Source: Paraburkholderia largidicola (GTDB taxonomy: Bacteria > Pseudomonadota > Gammaproteobacteria > Burkholderiales > Burkholderiaceae). Taken from it: a stretch of DNA of 64,000 bases. Under the pieces are notes generated by a model. The model was not told the origin of the DNA. It searched no databases and saw only the letters and a list, made by a program, of their open reading frames with translations. A program made the position numbers and the translations under genes. Shown in pieces: positions 7,894 to 17,313 of this stretch; the first letter of the stretch is position 1; each line of letters begins with the position of its first letter. The stretch lies in NCBI RefSeq assembly GCF_013426895.1, contig NZ_AP023174.1, positions 310,001 to 374,000 on the forward strand, written 5' to 3'.

Positions 7894-9576
7894 ATGTTGA
7901 TCCTGTTGAACTTGCTGTCGGGTGTGGCATTGCTGGTGTGGGGCACGCATATCGTGCGCACCGGCATTCTGCGCGTGTGGGGCGCCGATCTGCGCCGCGT
8001 GCTGGCGCGCAGCACCAATAGCCGCGCGAAGGCTTTCGCCGCAGGTGTCGGCGTCACCAGTCTCGTGCAGAGCAGCAATGCCACCGCAATGATCGTCACG
8101 TCGTTTGCGGCCCAAGGCATGCTGCCGCTCGCCAGCGGCCTCGCCATCATGCTCGGCGCGGATGTCGGCACGGCGCTAATGGCGCGCATTCTCACGCTCG
8201 ATCTGTCGTGGCTCTCGCCGTTTCTGATCGTCTTCGGCGTGCCGCTCTTTCTCTCTCGCAAGCAGAACCGCCTCGGACAGGTCGGTCGCACATTGATCGG
8301 GCTGGGGCTGATTCTGCTGGCGCTGCACCTGATCGTCGAAACCGCGCAGCCGATGATGCACGGCGCCGGCGTGCGCGTCATGTTCGGCGCGCTGACGGGC
8401 GATACGATGCTCGACGCGCTGGTCGGCGCGACCTTTGCCATCATTTCCTATTCGAGTCTCGCGGCCGTGCTGCTGACGGCGACGCTCGCGTCGTCGGGTG
8501 TGATCTCGTTGAAGGTCGCGCTGTGTCTGGTGATCGGCGCGAATCTCGGCAGTGGACTGCTCGCGCTGGCGGGCACGGTCGCGCAGAACACGGCGGCGCG
8601 CCGGCTTGCGCTCGGCAGCCTCGCGTTCAAGCTCGCGGGCGCGCTGTTGATCCTGCCGTTCACATCGCTGCTCGCGCGTGGCTTGCCTGTCCTGATCAAC
8701 AATCCCCGCGAATCCGTCGTGGGCTTCCATGTGATCTACAACACATTGCGCTGCTGCGCGTGCATGCCGCTGATCGATGCCGTCGCGCGCGCATGCCGCC
8801 GCCTGCTGCCCGAGCGGCCGGACCCGAACGGCCAGCTTCGTCCGATGCATCTCGACGCCGCGTCACTTTCGACCCCCGCGCTCGCGCTGTCGAATGCCGC
8901 GCGCGAGGTGCTGCGCATCGGCGATATCGTGCGGGCGATGCTCGACAACGTCTCGCATCTGATCCACCACAACGATCTGGCCAAGGCACGCGATACGATC
9001 CGCATGGACGACGACGTCGATCATCTCTATGCCGAAGTCAAAGCCTATCTCGCGCGCATTTCACGCGAGCAGCTCGACGATGCCGACAGCCGGCGCTGGA
9101 CCGACATCATCGCGCTGACGATCAACCTCGAACACGCGGGCGACATCATCGAGCGCATCGTTACCGACATCGAGGAGAAGAAGATTGCGCACCGCCTGGC
9201 GTTTTCGGAAGAGGGCTTGAGCGAACTCGACGACTTGCATACGCGGCTGGTCGGCAACCTGCAACTGGGCATGTCGGTGTTCCTGAACAACGACCTGCGC
9301 TGCGCGGAGTTGCTGCTCGCCGAGAAAGAGCGCTTTCGCGATCTGGAGCGCGCGTATTCGTACAAGCATCTGGACCGGCTCGCGGGACAGACGTTGCGCA
9401 GCGTCGAAACAAGCGCGCTGCATCTCGACGTGATCAGCGACATGAAGCGGCTCAATTCGCTGTTCTGTTCGACGGCTTACCCGGTGCTCGACGCGGCAGG
9501 TGCGCTGCACGACACGCGCTTGCGCAAGCGCATGCATGAAGAGGTGCCCGCCGTGAGCGTGACGCAGCAAATGTGA
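7894..9576 (+). CDS. Na+/phosphate cotransporter family protein with PhoU-like domain
   Basis: The 560-residue inner-membrane protein has two NptA/PhoU-type repeats in its N-terminal membrane region. The first carries the QSSNAT motif and the second the related SYSSLAAVLLT motif; these mark the Na+/Pi cotransporter fold. From about residue 330 there is a helical PhoU-like cytoplasmic domain (AREVLRIGDIVRAML). It probably imports, or possibly exports, phosphate. I chose the ATG at 7894 because family proteins start at the first helix (LILLNLLSG); a GTG at 7888 adds two residues. The neighbouring glycerophosphodiester genes give it a phosphate-scavenging context. Confidence 0.88.
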   Translation: MLILLNLLSGVALLVWGTHIVRTGILRVWGADLRRVLARSTNSRAKAFAAGVGVTSLVQSSNATAMIVTSFAAQGMLPLASGLAIMLGADVGTALMARILTLDLSWLSPFLIVFGVPLFLSRKQNRLGQVGRTLIGLGLILLALHLIVETAQPMMHGAGVRVMFGALTGDTMLDALVGATFAIISYSSLAAVLLTATLASSGVISLKVALCLVIGANLGSGLLALAGTVAQNTAARRLALGSLAFKLAGALLILPFTSLLARGLPVLINNPRESVVGFHVIYNTLRCCACMPLIDAVARACRRLLPERPDPNGQLRPMHLDAASLSTPALALSNAAREVLRIGDIVRAMLDNVSHLIHHNDLAKARDTIRMDDDVDHLYAEVKAYLARISREQLDDADSRRWTDIIALTINLEHAGDIIERIVTDIEEKKIAHRLAFSEEGLSELDDLHTRLVGNLQLGMSVFLNNDLRCAELLLAEKERFRDLERAYSYKHLDRLAGQTLRSVETSALHLDVISDMKRLNSLFCSTAYPVLDAAGALHDTRLRKRMHEEVPAVSVTQQM

Positions 9577-9594
9577 CGCGCCGCACACGCGACA

Positions 9595-10371
9595 TCAGGC
9601 GAGTATCACCTTGCCCACTTTGCGCTTGAGTTGCGCGAACGCCGCGACTTCCGTTGCCTTGCGGTTGGTGATCAGCAAATCGATCTTTTCGGGCAGGCAG
9701 TAGGCGATGCGGCTGCGCTGGCCGATCTTGCTGTAGTCCGCGAGTATCACGACGCTGTCCGCGTTGGCAACCATCGCGCGCGCGACTTCTGTTTCCGCGC
9801 GGTCGTAGTTGCTGGCGCCATGCTTCGGATCGACGCCGACGGGCGAGAGCAGCGCGATATCCGCGCGATAGCGCTGGATATCGAGAATCGTCGTCTCGCC
9901 GGTGGTGGACAACGCGCGGTCGCTGATCGAGCCGCCCAGCAGAATCACTTCGTTTGCTGTGGAGTCGTCGCGTTTGTCCGGCGCGCCACGCATCTTCATC
10001 GCGACATCGATCGAGTTGGTAATGATGGTCAGGTTCGCGAGCTTCGCGAGTTCGTCGGCGAGTGCCGCCGTGGTCGTGCCAGCATCGATGAAAAGCGTTT
10101 GCCCGCTGGCGACCACGCCCGTCGCGGCCTTCGCGATGGCTTTCTTCGACTTTACGTGCGTCTGCGCGCGTTCGGAGATGGGCGCTTCGTCCGCGGGCTT
10201 GATCGCGCCGCCATGCACGCGGCGCAACTCGCCGAGCGCTTCGAGATCCAGCAGGTCGCGCCGCACGGTTTCGCGCGATACGCCCAGGTCCGCCATGATG
10301 CGCTCGGTGGACACGCGTTTGAGTGTCGAGAGCAGCGCGCGTATTCGTTGATGACGGTCTTCCTGCCACAT
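9595..10371 (-). CDS. DeoR/GlpR-family transcriptional repressor
   Basis: The 258-residue regulator has an N-terminal DeoR helix-turn-helix (residues about 5-60, RVSTERIMADLGVSRETVRR, ending RRVHGG). A C-terminal sugar-phosphate sensor domain follows, with IDAGTTTAALA and the typical D-RAETEVARAM region. DeoR/GlpR proteins bind phosphorylated sugars or glycerol 3-phosphate. It is divergent from a glycerophosphodiesterase/ABC operon, so glycerol 3-phosphate as effector and that operon as target are reasonable inferences. A GlpR-like palindrome lies in the shared intergenic region. Confidence 0.9.
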   Translation of the reverse strand: MWQEDRHQRIRALLSTLKRVSTERIMADLGVSRETVRRDLLDLEALGELRRVHGGAIKPADEAPISERAQTHVKSKKAIAKAATGVVASGQTLFIDAGTTTAALADELAKLANLTIITNSIDVAMKMRGAPDKRDDSTANEVILLGGSISDRALSTTGETTILDIQRYRADIALLSPVGVDPKHGASNYDRAETEVARAMVANADSVVILADYSKIGQRSRIAYCLPEKIDLLITNRKATEVAAFAQLKRKVGKVILA

Positions 10372-10770
10372 GCGTAGGGTCCTCGCCTGTTCGTATTTAA
10401 CGTTTTGCGTGCTGCGTTTCCGTATAAACCACTACCAACGGATTATGTCGACGCGATGTCAAAATGCATGACAGGCGGGTTGCATGTGTCCATTGCGGTT
10501 GTATTTTTTTGGGAGCTTGCAACTTTGGGTATTTGTATTTAGCCTTCGCATTTTGAGACATTCGCGCCCGATTTGAAACATCGCGAACAGCGCATTTTCG
10601 AAAACGAATTGAAATATCCGCTGTGCAATGTTCCTGGCAAGCGTGATGTCGCGCATTGACAAGCTTGCGTCGCTTCGCGCATGGAAGAGCATCCATTCGC
10701 GATCCTCAGAATAAGATACAACGGCGCACGCAGGCCGCAGTTCCATCAGATCTTTGTGAAGGCAAGCACG
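10372..10770. other. divergent regulatory region between the GlpR-like gene and ugpQ
   Basis: A 399-base gene-free spacer, clearly more A/T-rich than the flanking genes. It contains a TTCG-AAAA-CGAA palindrome (listed separately) and several degenerate copies of half-sites (TTCG, CGAA) between 10560 and 10615. Promoters for both divergent transcripts should be here; I could not assign -35/-10 pairs with confidence. Confidence 0.5.
10594..10610. promoter_or_regulatory. candidate GlpR-type operator
   Basis: The sequence ATTTTCGAAAACGAATT contains TTCG-N4-CGAA. This is the core arrangement of GlpR operators as I know them from E. coli (TTCGATAACGAA-like). It sits between a DeoR/GlpR-family gene and ugpQ, which supports the reading. 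No binding evidence exists. Confidence 0.45.
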
Positions 10771-11535
10771 ATGGGCAACGGGATCGATCAGGCATTAATC
10801 GCAGACTGGCCGTATCCACGGCTCGTCGCGCATCGCATCGGCGGCAAGCTCGCGCCGGAGAACACGCTCGCGGGCTTCGAGATGTGCGCGCGCTTCGGCT
10901 ACAAGATGATCGAGTTCGACGCGAAGCTGTCTTCCGACGACCAGATTTTCCTGCTGCACGACGACGACCTGGACCGTACGACCAACGGCCACGGCCCGGC
11001 CGCGCAGCATACGTGGCATCAGCTGGCATCGCTCGACGCCGGCGCCTGGTTCGATCCGCGCTTCGCAGACGAACGGCTGCCGACACTCTCGCAGGTCGCG
11101 GCGCGCTGCACGAGTGAAGCGATTGCAGCAAACATTGAAATCAAGCCCTGTCCTGGCCGCGACGAAATCACGGGGCGTCTCGTCGCGCTCGCGGCCAAAG
11201 ACCTGTGGCGCGCGCAGAAGCCGCTCCTGTCGTCGTTCTCATTCGAAGCATTGAAAGCCGCGCGCGACGCCGCGCCGTCGCTGCCGCGCGGCATGTTGTT
11301 CGAAGCGCTGCCCGACGACTGGCTCGCTATCGTGCGCGAGCTCGGGTGCGTATCGCTGCATGCCGACCACAAGCATCTGACGCAACAGAGCGTGCGCGCG
11401 ATCCGCGATGCCGGCTTGCGCATGCTCGCGTACACGGTGAACGACCCGGCGCGCGCGCGTGAACTCGCGAAGTGGGGCGTTGACATGATTTGTACCGATC
11501 GCCTCGATATGATCGGCGCGGACGTCGTGAACTAG
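10771..11535 (+). CDS. ugpQ: glycerophosphodiester phosphodiesterase
   Basis: The 254-residue cytosolic enzyme is of the GDPD TIM-barrel family and hydrolyses glycerophosphodiesters to glycerol 3-phosphate and an alcohol. Catalytic features are AHRIGGKLAPENT (His-Arg and the Glu of PENT), the metal-binding EFDAKLSSDD, and the second catalytic His in LLHDDDLDRTT. No signal peptide is seen, so imported substrate is cleaved inside the cell. The start at 10771 (MGNGIDQAL) has a GAAGG upstream; an ATG at 10681 would add 30 residues not typical of the family. It heads an ABC importer operon. Confidence 0.93.
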   Translation: MGNGIDQALIADWPYPRLVAHRIGGKLAPENTLAGFEMCARFGYKMIEFDAKLSSDDQIFLLHDDDLDRTTNGHGPAAQHTWHQLASLDAGAWFDPRFADERLPTLSQVAARCTSEAIAANIEIKPCPGRDEITGRLVALAAKDLWRAQKPLLSSFSFEALKAARDAAPSLPRGMLFEALPDDWLAIVRELGCVSLHADHKHLTQQSVRAIRDAGLRMLAYTVNDPARARELAKWGVDMICTDRLDMIGADVVN

Positions 11536-11620
11536 TCAAAAGGGTGCACACGCGCACATCGAAAGACGTCGACATGCAGTTTTCCTAACGTAGCAATTTT
11601 CGGCAGAGGATGAGAAAACT

Positions 11621-12727
11621 ATGAAACCGACCACGTTGCGTTGTTTCATTTCGGCGTCGGCGCTGGCCGGCGTGGCCGCCGCGGGGAATGCCGTTGCAGC
11701 GCCGCCCGATGCGCTCGTCGCAGCGGCAAAGCAGGAAGGGCAACTGACCGTGATCGCGCTGCCGCATGACTGGTGCGGCTATGGTCCGATGATCGCGGAC
11801 TTCCAGAAGAAGTACGGCATCAAGATCAACGAACTGAATCCCGATGCCGGTTCCGGCGACGAAGTCGAAGCGATCAAGGCGAACAAGGGCAACAAGGGTC
11901 CGCAGGCGCCCGACGTGATCGACGTGGGTCTGTCGTTCGGTCCGGCGGCGAAGGCCCAAGGTCTGCTGCAGCCGTACAAGGTGTCGACGTGGAAGTCGAT
12001 TGCGAGCGAGAACAAGGATCCTGAAGGCTACTGGACGGGGGACTATTACGGCGTGCTGTCGTTCGAAGTGAACGCCGACATGATCGACAAGGTCCCGACC
12101 GACTGGGCTGATCTGCAAAAGTCCGACTACAAGAACGCCGTGTCGCTCGCAGGCGATCCGCGCTCGGCGAACCAGGCAATCCAGGGCGTGTATGCCGCTG
12201 GTCTTTCCGCCGCGAAGGGCGACGCGAGCAAGGCCGCGCAAGCCGGCCTCAAGTACTTCGCCGATCTGAACAAGAACGGCAACTTCGTACCCGTGATCGG
12301 CAAGGCCGCATCGCTCGCGCAAGGCACGACGCCGATCATCGTGCGCTGGGACTACAACGCGCTCGCCGATCGCGACACGCTGAAGGGCAACCCGAAGGTT
12401 CAAGTGGTCGTGCCGAAGACGGGCGTCGTCGCGGGCGTCTACGTGCAGGCGATCAGCGCTTACGCGCCGCATCCGAACGCCGCGAAGTTGTGGCTGGAAT
12501 ACCTGTACTCGGACGAAGGCCAGATCGGCTGGCTGACGGGCTATTGCCACCCGATCCGCTACAACGAACTCGTGTCGCAGAAGAAGGTACCGCAGGCGCT
12601 GCTCGACAAGCTGCCGCCCGCATCGGCATATAAGAACGCCGTGTTCCCGACGCTGCAGCAGCAGGACGCGACGAAGGAAGTCGTGACGAAGCAGTGGGAC
12701 TCCGTGGTCGGCGCGAACGTCAAGTAA
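11621..12727 (+). CDS. ABC transporter periplasmic substrate-binding protein
   Basis: The 368-residue protein has a signal peptide (residues 1-26, ending AVAA) and a family-1 extracellular solute-binding fold. It carries the IIVRWDYNALADRD and GQIGWLTGYCHP segments seen in Fe3+/phosphonate/polyamine-type binding proteins. It follows ugpQ by 85 bases and precedes two permease genes and an ATPase gene. Context suggests glycerophosphodiesters or a related phospho-compound as ligand. That is inference; the SBP subfamily alone does not fix the substrate. Confidence 0.88.
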   Translation: MKPTTLRCFISASALAGVAAAGNAVAAPPDALVAAAKQEGQLTVIALPHDWCGYGPMIADFQKKYGIKINELNPDAGSGDEVEAIKANKGNKGPQAPDVIDVGLSFGPAAKAQGLLQPYKVSTWKSIASENKDPEGYWTGDYYGVLSFEVNADMIDKVPTDWADLQKSDYKNAVSLAGDPRSANQAIQGVYAAGLSAAKGDASKAAQAGLKYFADLNKNGNFVPVIGKAASLAQGTTPIIVRWDYNALADRDTLKGNPKVQVVVPKTGVVAGVYVQAISAYAPHPNAAKLWLEYLYSDEGQIGWLTGYCHPIRYNELVSQKKVPQALLDKLPPASAYKNAVFPTLQQQDATKEVVTKQWDSVVGANVK

Positions 12728-12855
12728 GCGCTGTGTGAAACGGCGGCCGGCGATCCGGCGATCCGGCGATGCGGGCCACGGTGCGTTACGAGGCCCGCAT
12801 CGCGCGCCGGATGGCACGGCGAGACGAAGCGGTTGAGTTTGTTCGAGGATGAGTT

Positions 12856-13797
12856 ATGAGCGCTTCATCGGAAGCCGGGCCGGGCGGTCAGGCGGACCTG
12901 CTGGTTCCGTCTGTGCCGCAACCCGCGCCGAAGGTCGACGGGCCGGGCAGGACGTCGCCCATCTGGACATGGATCGGCGTGCTGCCGTTCTTTATCTTCG
13001 CGCTGTTGTTCCTGATTCTGCCGACGGGCTTCCTGATGGTCGGCGCGTTCCAGGACGCGCAAGGCCACTTCACCTTCGCCAACATGCGCGAGCTGTTCCA
13101 GGAAGGCACGATGGACGCCTACTGGATCAGTTTCAAAGTGAGCGCGGCATCGGCGATCGGCGGCGCGGTGCTCGGCTCGCTGCTCGCGTGGGCGGCCGTG
13201 CACGGCAAGCTGCCAGGCTGGATTCGTCCGACGCTGCTGACGTTCTCCGGTGTCGCATCGAACTTCGCGGGCGTGCCGCTCGCGTTCGCGTTCATCTGCA
13301 CGTTGGGACGCGTTGGTCTCGTGACGGTGCTGCTGAAGAAGTACGCGGACATCAATCTCTATTCGACGGGCTTCAGCATCCTGAGCTTCTGGGGCCTGAC
13401 GATCACCTACCTGTATTTCCAGATTCCGTTGATGGTGCTGATCATCACGCCCGCGCTCGACGGTCTCAAGCGCGAATGGCGTGAAGCGTGCGATTGCCTC
13501 GGCGGCACGGCTTACCAGTATTGGCGCCATGTCGCGCTGCCCGTGCTGTGGCCGAGCGTACTCGGCGCGACGCTGCTGCTGTTCGCGAACTCGTTCGGCG
13601 CGGTGGCGACGGCGTACGCGTTGACGGGCAGTTCGCTGAACATCGTGACGATTCTGCTGTACGCGCAGATTCGCGGCGACGTGCTGCATAACCAGAACCT
13701 CGGCTATGCGCTCGCGCTCGGCATGATTCTCGTGACGGGGCTGTCGAACGGCGGCTATATCTGGCTGCGTTCGCGCGTGGAAAGGGGCCGTCGATGA
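12856..13797 (+). CDS. ABC transporter permease (first subunit)
   Basis: The 313-residue inner-membrane protein has a cytosolic Pro/Ala-rich N-terminus (residues 1-35) and about six transmembrane helices. The EAA loop is at about residues 211-230 (EWREACDCLGGTAYQYWRHV), which docks the ATPase. It belongs to the MetI/PotB-like BPD permease family. Its last four bases overlap the start of the second permease (ATGA), showing translational coupling. Confidence 0.9.
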   Translation: MSASSEAGPGGQADLLVPSVPQPAPKVDGPGRTSPIWTWIGVLPFFIFALLFLILPTGFLMVGAFQDAQGHFTFANMRELFQEGTMDAYWISFKVSAASAIGGAVLGSLLAWAAVHGKLPGWIRPTLLTFSGVASNFAGVPLAFAFICTLGRVGLVTVLLKKYADINLYSTGFSILSFWGLTITYLYFQIPLMVLIITPALDGLKREWREACDCLGGTAYQYWRHVALPVLWPSVLGATLLLFANSFGAVATAYALTGSSLNIVTILLYAQIRGDVLHNQNLGYALALGMILVTGLSNGGYIWLRSRVERGRR

Positions 13798-14585
13798 ACA
13801 AACAATCGCGCGTGGGAGCATGGACGGCGATGATCGTCGGTTCCCTGTACTTTTTGATTCCGCTGATCGCGACCTTCGAGTTCAGTCTGCGCATGCGGCG
13901 CGGCACGTATAGCTTCGACGCGTACAAGGTCGTGCTTGGCGATCCGCATTTTCAGGCGTCGTTCGGTTACTCGATTTTGATGGCGCTGCTGACGATCGTC
14001 GTCGGCGTGCTGCTCGTCGTGCCGACGGCGTACTGGGTGCAACTGCGTCTGCCGAAGCTGCGCGGCATCGTCGAGTTCATTACGCTGCTGCCGCTCGTCG
14101 TGCCTGCCATCGTGATCGTGTTCGGCTATCTGCGCATCTACAACAGCAGTTCGATTCTGCCGCTCACCGCAAATGAACGCGCGACCGATCTGCTGCTGGT
14201 GTTCGGCTACGTGACGCTGTCGCTCCCCTACATGTACCGTGCGGTCGATGCCGGCTTGCGCGCCGTCGATATCCGCTCGCTGACGGAAGCGGCCGAATGT
14301 CTCGGCGCCAACTGGCCGACCATTCTGTTCAAGGTGATCTTTCCGAATATCCGCTCGGGCATTCTGTCGGGCGCGTTTCTCACCTTTGCAGTCGTGATCG
14401 GCGAGTTCACGCTCGCGAGTCTGCTGGACCGGCCGGCTTTCGGTCCGTATCTGCAGTTGATCGGCGCGAACCGCGCGTATGAACCGTCGGCGCTCGCGAT
14501 CATCGCGTTCGCGGTCACGTGGGCGTCGATGGGATTGATACAGGTGTTCGGCTCCGCGCGCATGCTCGCCGCGCAAAAACCCTGA
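13794..14585 (+). CDS. ABC transporter permease (second subunit)
   Basis: The 263-residue PotC-like permease has about six transmembrane helices and an EAA loop (LTEAAECLGANWPTILFKVI). It pairs with the upstream permease to form the heterodimeric channel. The start overlaps the upstream stop by four bases. The ATPase gene begins 20 bases after its stop. Confidence 0.9.
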   Translation: MNKQSRVGAWTAMIVGSLYFLIPLIATFEFSLRMRRGTYSFDAYKVVLGDPHFQASFGYSILMALLTIVVGVLLVVPTAYWVQLRLPKLRGIVEFITLLPLVVPAIVIVFGYLRIYNSSSILPLTANERATDLLLVFGYVTLSLPYMYRAVDAGLRAVDIRSLTEAAECLGANWPTILFKVIFPNIRSGILSGAFLTFAVVIGEFTLASLLDRPAFGPYLQLIGANRAYEPSALAIIAFAVTWASMGLIQVFGSARMLAAQKP

Positions 14586-14605
14586 TGTTGAACTGAGGCA
14601 TCGTC

Positions 14606-15679
14606 ATGGCATTTCTTGAAATCGACAGTCTGCACAAGACGTTTGGCGCGAACACGGCGCTGCATCAGTTCGACATGAAGATCGAGCGCGGCGAGTTCAT
14701 TACCTTTCTTGGGCCGTCGGGCTGCGGCAAGACGACGGTGCTGCGGATGATCGCCGGCTTCGAATCGCCGACGCGCGGCACGATCCGTCTCGACGGCCGT
14801 GACGTCACGCATCTGCGCACGCGGCAGCGCAAGGTCGGCATGGTGTTTCAGTCGTATGCGCTGTTTCCGAACATGACGGTCGCGGACAACATCGGCTTCG
14901 GGCTGAAGATCGCGCATCGTCCGCAAAGCGAGATCAAGCAGCGCGTCGATGAGATGCTGCAACTGATCAAACTGCCGCATCTGGGCGAGCGGTATCCGTG
15001 GCAACTATCGGGCGGCCAGCAGCAGCGCGTCGCGCTGGCGCGCGCGCTCGCGGGCAAGCCGCAAGTGCTGCTGCTCGACGAGCCGCTGTCGGCCCTCGAC
15101 GCGAAGATCCGCATTTCGCTGCGGCAGGACATTCGCGCGCTGCAGCGCGAACTCGGCATCACGTCGATCTTCGTCACGCACGATCAGGAAGAAGCGCTGT
15201 CGATTTCCGATCGCATCGTCGTGATGAACGAAGGCCGGGTCGAGCAGGTCGGCACGCCGCTCGAAATCTACAACTATCCGCGCACGCGTTTCGTTGCGTC
15301 GTTCGTCGGTACGCTGAACATCCTGTCCGGGCATGTGGTCGATCCGGCCACGGGCCGCATGGCCGTCGACGGCCAGGAACTGCATACCACGCAGTCGCTG
15401 TCCGCCGACGACACCGGCAAGAAACGCATGCTCGCGCTGCGTCCCGAAGCGATCGTGCTGGAACCGCCCGTTGCGGGCCGCAACACGCTGACGGCGACTG
15501 TCGAAGAGGTGAGCTTTCTCGGCGCGATCGTGCGCATCCGCACCCGCGTGAAAGACGAAGTGATTTCGCTCGATGTCTTCAACGATCCGAATCGCCGTTT
15601 GCCGGAGCGCGGTCAGCCAGTGGCGCTCGGTTTCTCGCACGAGAACCTGCTCGTGCTCGAAGAAGGCGCTCAGGGTTAG
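14606..15679 (+). CDS. ABC transporter ATP-binding protein
   Basis: The 357-residue ATPase powers the importer. It has Walker A GPSGCGKT (about residues 37-44), the signature LSGGQQQR, Walker B LLLDEPLSALD, and the switch His in THDQEEA. The C-terminal 110 residues are a TOBE-type domain (LALRPEAIVL, VALGFSHENLLVL), as in PotA, UgpC and MalK. It is the last gene of the ugpQ-SBP-permease-permease-ATPase operon. Confidence 0.93.
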   Translation: MAFLEIDSLHKTFGANTALHQFDMKIERGEFITFLGPSGCGKTTVLRMIAGFESPTRGTIRLDGRDVTHLRTRQRKVGMVFQSYALFPNMTVADNIGFGLKIAHRPQSEIKQRVDEMLQLIKLPHLGERYPWQLSGGQQQRVALARALAGKPQVLLLDEPLSALDAKIRISLRQDIRALQRELGITSIFVTHDQEEALSISDRIVVMNEGRVEQVGTPLEIYNYPRTRFVASFVGTLNILSGHVVDPATGRMAVDGQELHTTQSLSADDTGKKRMLALRPEAIVLEPPVAGRNTLTATVEEVSFLGAIVRIRTRVKDEVISLDVFNDPNRRLPERGQPVALGFSHENLLVLEEGAQG

Positions 15680-15706
15680 CCCTGGGTTTGCTGGATAAGG
15701 GCGTTC

Positions 15707-15745
15707 GGGTTTCCGGACGCCTGGATTCCGGATTTCCGGAAACCC
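15707..15745. promoter_or_regulatory. inverted repeat, candidate DctD upstream activating site
   Basis: GGGTTTCCGGA (15707-15717) and its exact reverse complement TCCGGAAACCC (15735-15745) flank a 17-base centre that itself contains a further TTCCGG copy. The site lies about 70-110 bases upstream of the sigma54 promoter, where enhancer-binding proteins such as DctD normally bind. The assignment is by position and by dctB-dctD being downstream. Confidence 0.55.
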
Positions 15746-15813
15746 GGAAGTCTGCGCGCATCATCGCGTCAGAATTTTCTTAAAAATCAGCGCACTATGT
15801 CTGTTATGCGCGC

Positions 15814-15829
15814 TGGCATCGACCTTGCA
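15814..15829 (+). promoter_or_regulatory. sigma54 (-24/-12) promoter of dctA
   Basis: TGGCATCGACCTTGCA matches the sigma54 consensus TGGCACG-N4-TTGCA, with the required GG-N10-GC spacing. Transcription should begin near 15840. DctB/DctD encoded downstream are the expected activators. Confidence 0.72.
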
Positions 15830-16029
15830 AAAAGAAAGCGAGGCCGCAAAGGCCCGTCAACTACAACGCATGGAGACAACGATGCTCAAGTTCCCGTTCT
15901 GGTCCCTCTGATTTCGTCGTCTGTACGCGGCTCTGTCTGCGCGCACGACGCACGTCGATTCGTTCGTCCATGCGATGCGTGGCCAGCCTCCGGTCCACCC
16001 AAGCCTTACTCCATTGCAGGAACACCATC

Positions 16030-17310
16030 GTGAAGAAACCTTTCTATAAAGTCCTCTACGTGCAGGTGATCGTCGCGATCATCATCGGCATTGCACTCGG
16101 ACACTTCTATCCCGCCCTCGCCACCGACATGAAGCCGCTCGGCGACGGGTTCATCAAGCTCATCAAGATGGTGATCGGCCCGATCATCTTCTGCACCGTG
16201 GTGACGGGTATCGCGGGCATGGAAGACATGAAGAAGGTCGGGCGCGTCGGCGGCAAGGCGCTGCTGTACTTCGAAATCGTGTCGACGTTCGCACTCGTGC
16301 TCGGCCTCGCGGCCACGCACCTGCTGAAGCCGGGCGTCGGCTTCAACATCGACCCGGCCACGCTCGACGGCAAGGCTGTCGCATCGTACGCCGCGAAGGC
16401 GCACGGCCAGACGACCGTCGATTTCTTCATGCACATCATTCCGGACACGCTGTCGTCGGCGTTCGCGCAGGGTGAAATCCTGCAGATCCTGCTGATCGCG
16501 CTGCTGTTCGGCGCGGTGCTGGCAACGGCAGGCGACAAGGGCAAGCCGGTGGTGAACTTCATCGAAAGCCTGTCGCACATCCTGTTCGGCATCGTGAAGA
16601 TCATCACGAAGCTGGCGCCGATCGGCGCGTTCGGCGCGATGGCGTTCACGATCGGCAAGTACGGCATCGGCTCGCTGGTTCCGATGCTCAAGCTGATCGG
16701 TACGTTCTATCTGACGTCGATCGTGTTCGTGGTCGTCGTGCTCGGCATCATTGCGCGCATGGTCGGCTTCAACATCCTGCGCTTCGTCGCGTACATCAAG
16801 GAAGAAATGCTGATCGTGCTGGGCACGAGCTCGTCGGAAGCCGCACTGCCGCAACTGATGCTGAAGCTCGAAAAGCTCGGCTGCTCGCGCTCGGTGGTGG
16901 GCCTCGTCGTGCCGACGGGTTACTCGTTCAATCTCGATGGCACGAACATCTACATGACGATGGCCGTGCTCTTCATCGCGCAGGCAACCAACACCGACCT
17001 CTCGTGGGGCCAGCAGTTGACGCTGCTCGCGGTGACGATGCTGACGTCGAAGGGCGCAAGCGGCGTGACGGGCGCAGGCTTCATCACGCTCGCAGCGACG
17101 CTCGCCGTCGTGCCGACCATTCCGCTGTCGGGCATGGTGCTGATTCTCGGTATCGACCGCTTCATGAGCGAATGCCGCGCGCTGACGAACATCGTCGGCA
17201 ACGGCGTGGCGACGATCGTCGTGTCGGCATGGGAAAAGGAACTGGACCGGGCGAAGCTGCGCAGCGAGATGCGCCGCGATGTGTCGGTCAGCGAAGCGGC
17301 TGAGGTCTGA
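16030..17310 (+). CDS. dctA: C4-dicarboxylate transport protein DctA
   Basis: The 426-residue inner-membrane symporter of the DAACS (SLC1-like) family takes up succinate, fumarate and malate with cations. Visible signatures are the serine-rich loop [11 protein letters not shown], the [13 protein letters not shown] motif, and [14 protein letters not shown]. The start is a GTG at 16030 ([11 protein letters not shown]), where family proteins begin; frames reaching further upstream give non-homologous residues. dctB begins three bases after the stop. Expression is likely sigma54- and DctD-dependent. Confidence 0.96.
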   Translation: MKKPFYKVLYVQVIVAIIIGIALGHFYPALATDMKPLGDGFIKLIKMVIGPIIFCTVVTGIAGMEDMKKVGRVGGKALLYFEIVSTFALVLGLAATHLLKPGVGFNIDPATLDGKAVASYAAKAHGQTTVDFFMHIIPDTLSSAFAQGEILQILLIALLFGAVLATAGDKGKPVVNFIESLSHILFGIVKIITKLAPIGAFGAMAFTIGKYGIGSLVPMLKLIGTFYLTSIVFVVVVLGIIARMVGFNILRFVAYIKEEMLIVLGTSSSEAALPQLMLKLEKLGCSRSVVGLVVPTGYSFNLDGTNIYMTMAVLFIAQATNTDLSWGQQLTLLAVTMLTSKGASGVTGAGFITLAATLAVVPTIPLSGMVLILGIDRFMSECRALTNIVGNGVATIVVSAWEKELDRAKLRSEMRRDVSVSEAAEV

Positions 17311-17313
17311 GCC

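Larger units (their letters stand above)
15680..16029. other. dctA upstream regulatory region
   Basis: A 350-base spacer without a credible gene. It contains, in order, an inverted repeat (15707-15745), a sigma54-type -24/-12 promoter (15814-15829), and about 190 bases of leader before the dctA GTG. A short frame from 15797 overlaps the promoter, has no family resemblance, and is not annotated. Confidence 0.6.

Noticed and set aside
12755..12785. Tandem GATCCGGC units before the first permease gene
   Set aside because: Only about three imperfect copies of 8 bases; too short and degenerate to call a functional repeat.
15797..16033. Small open frame upstream of dctA
   Set aside because: It overlaps the sigma54 promoter and the dctA start, has no ribosome-binding site, and encodes no recognisable sequence.
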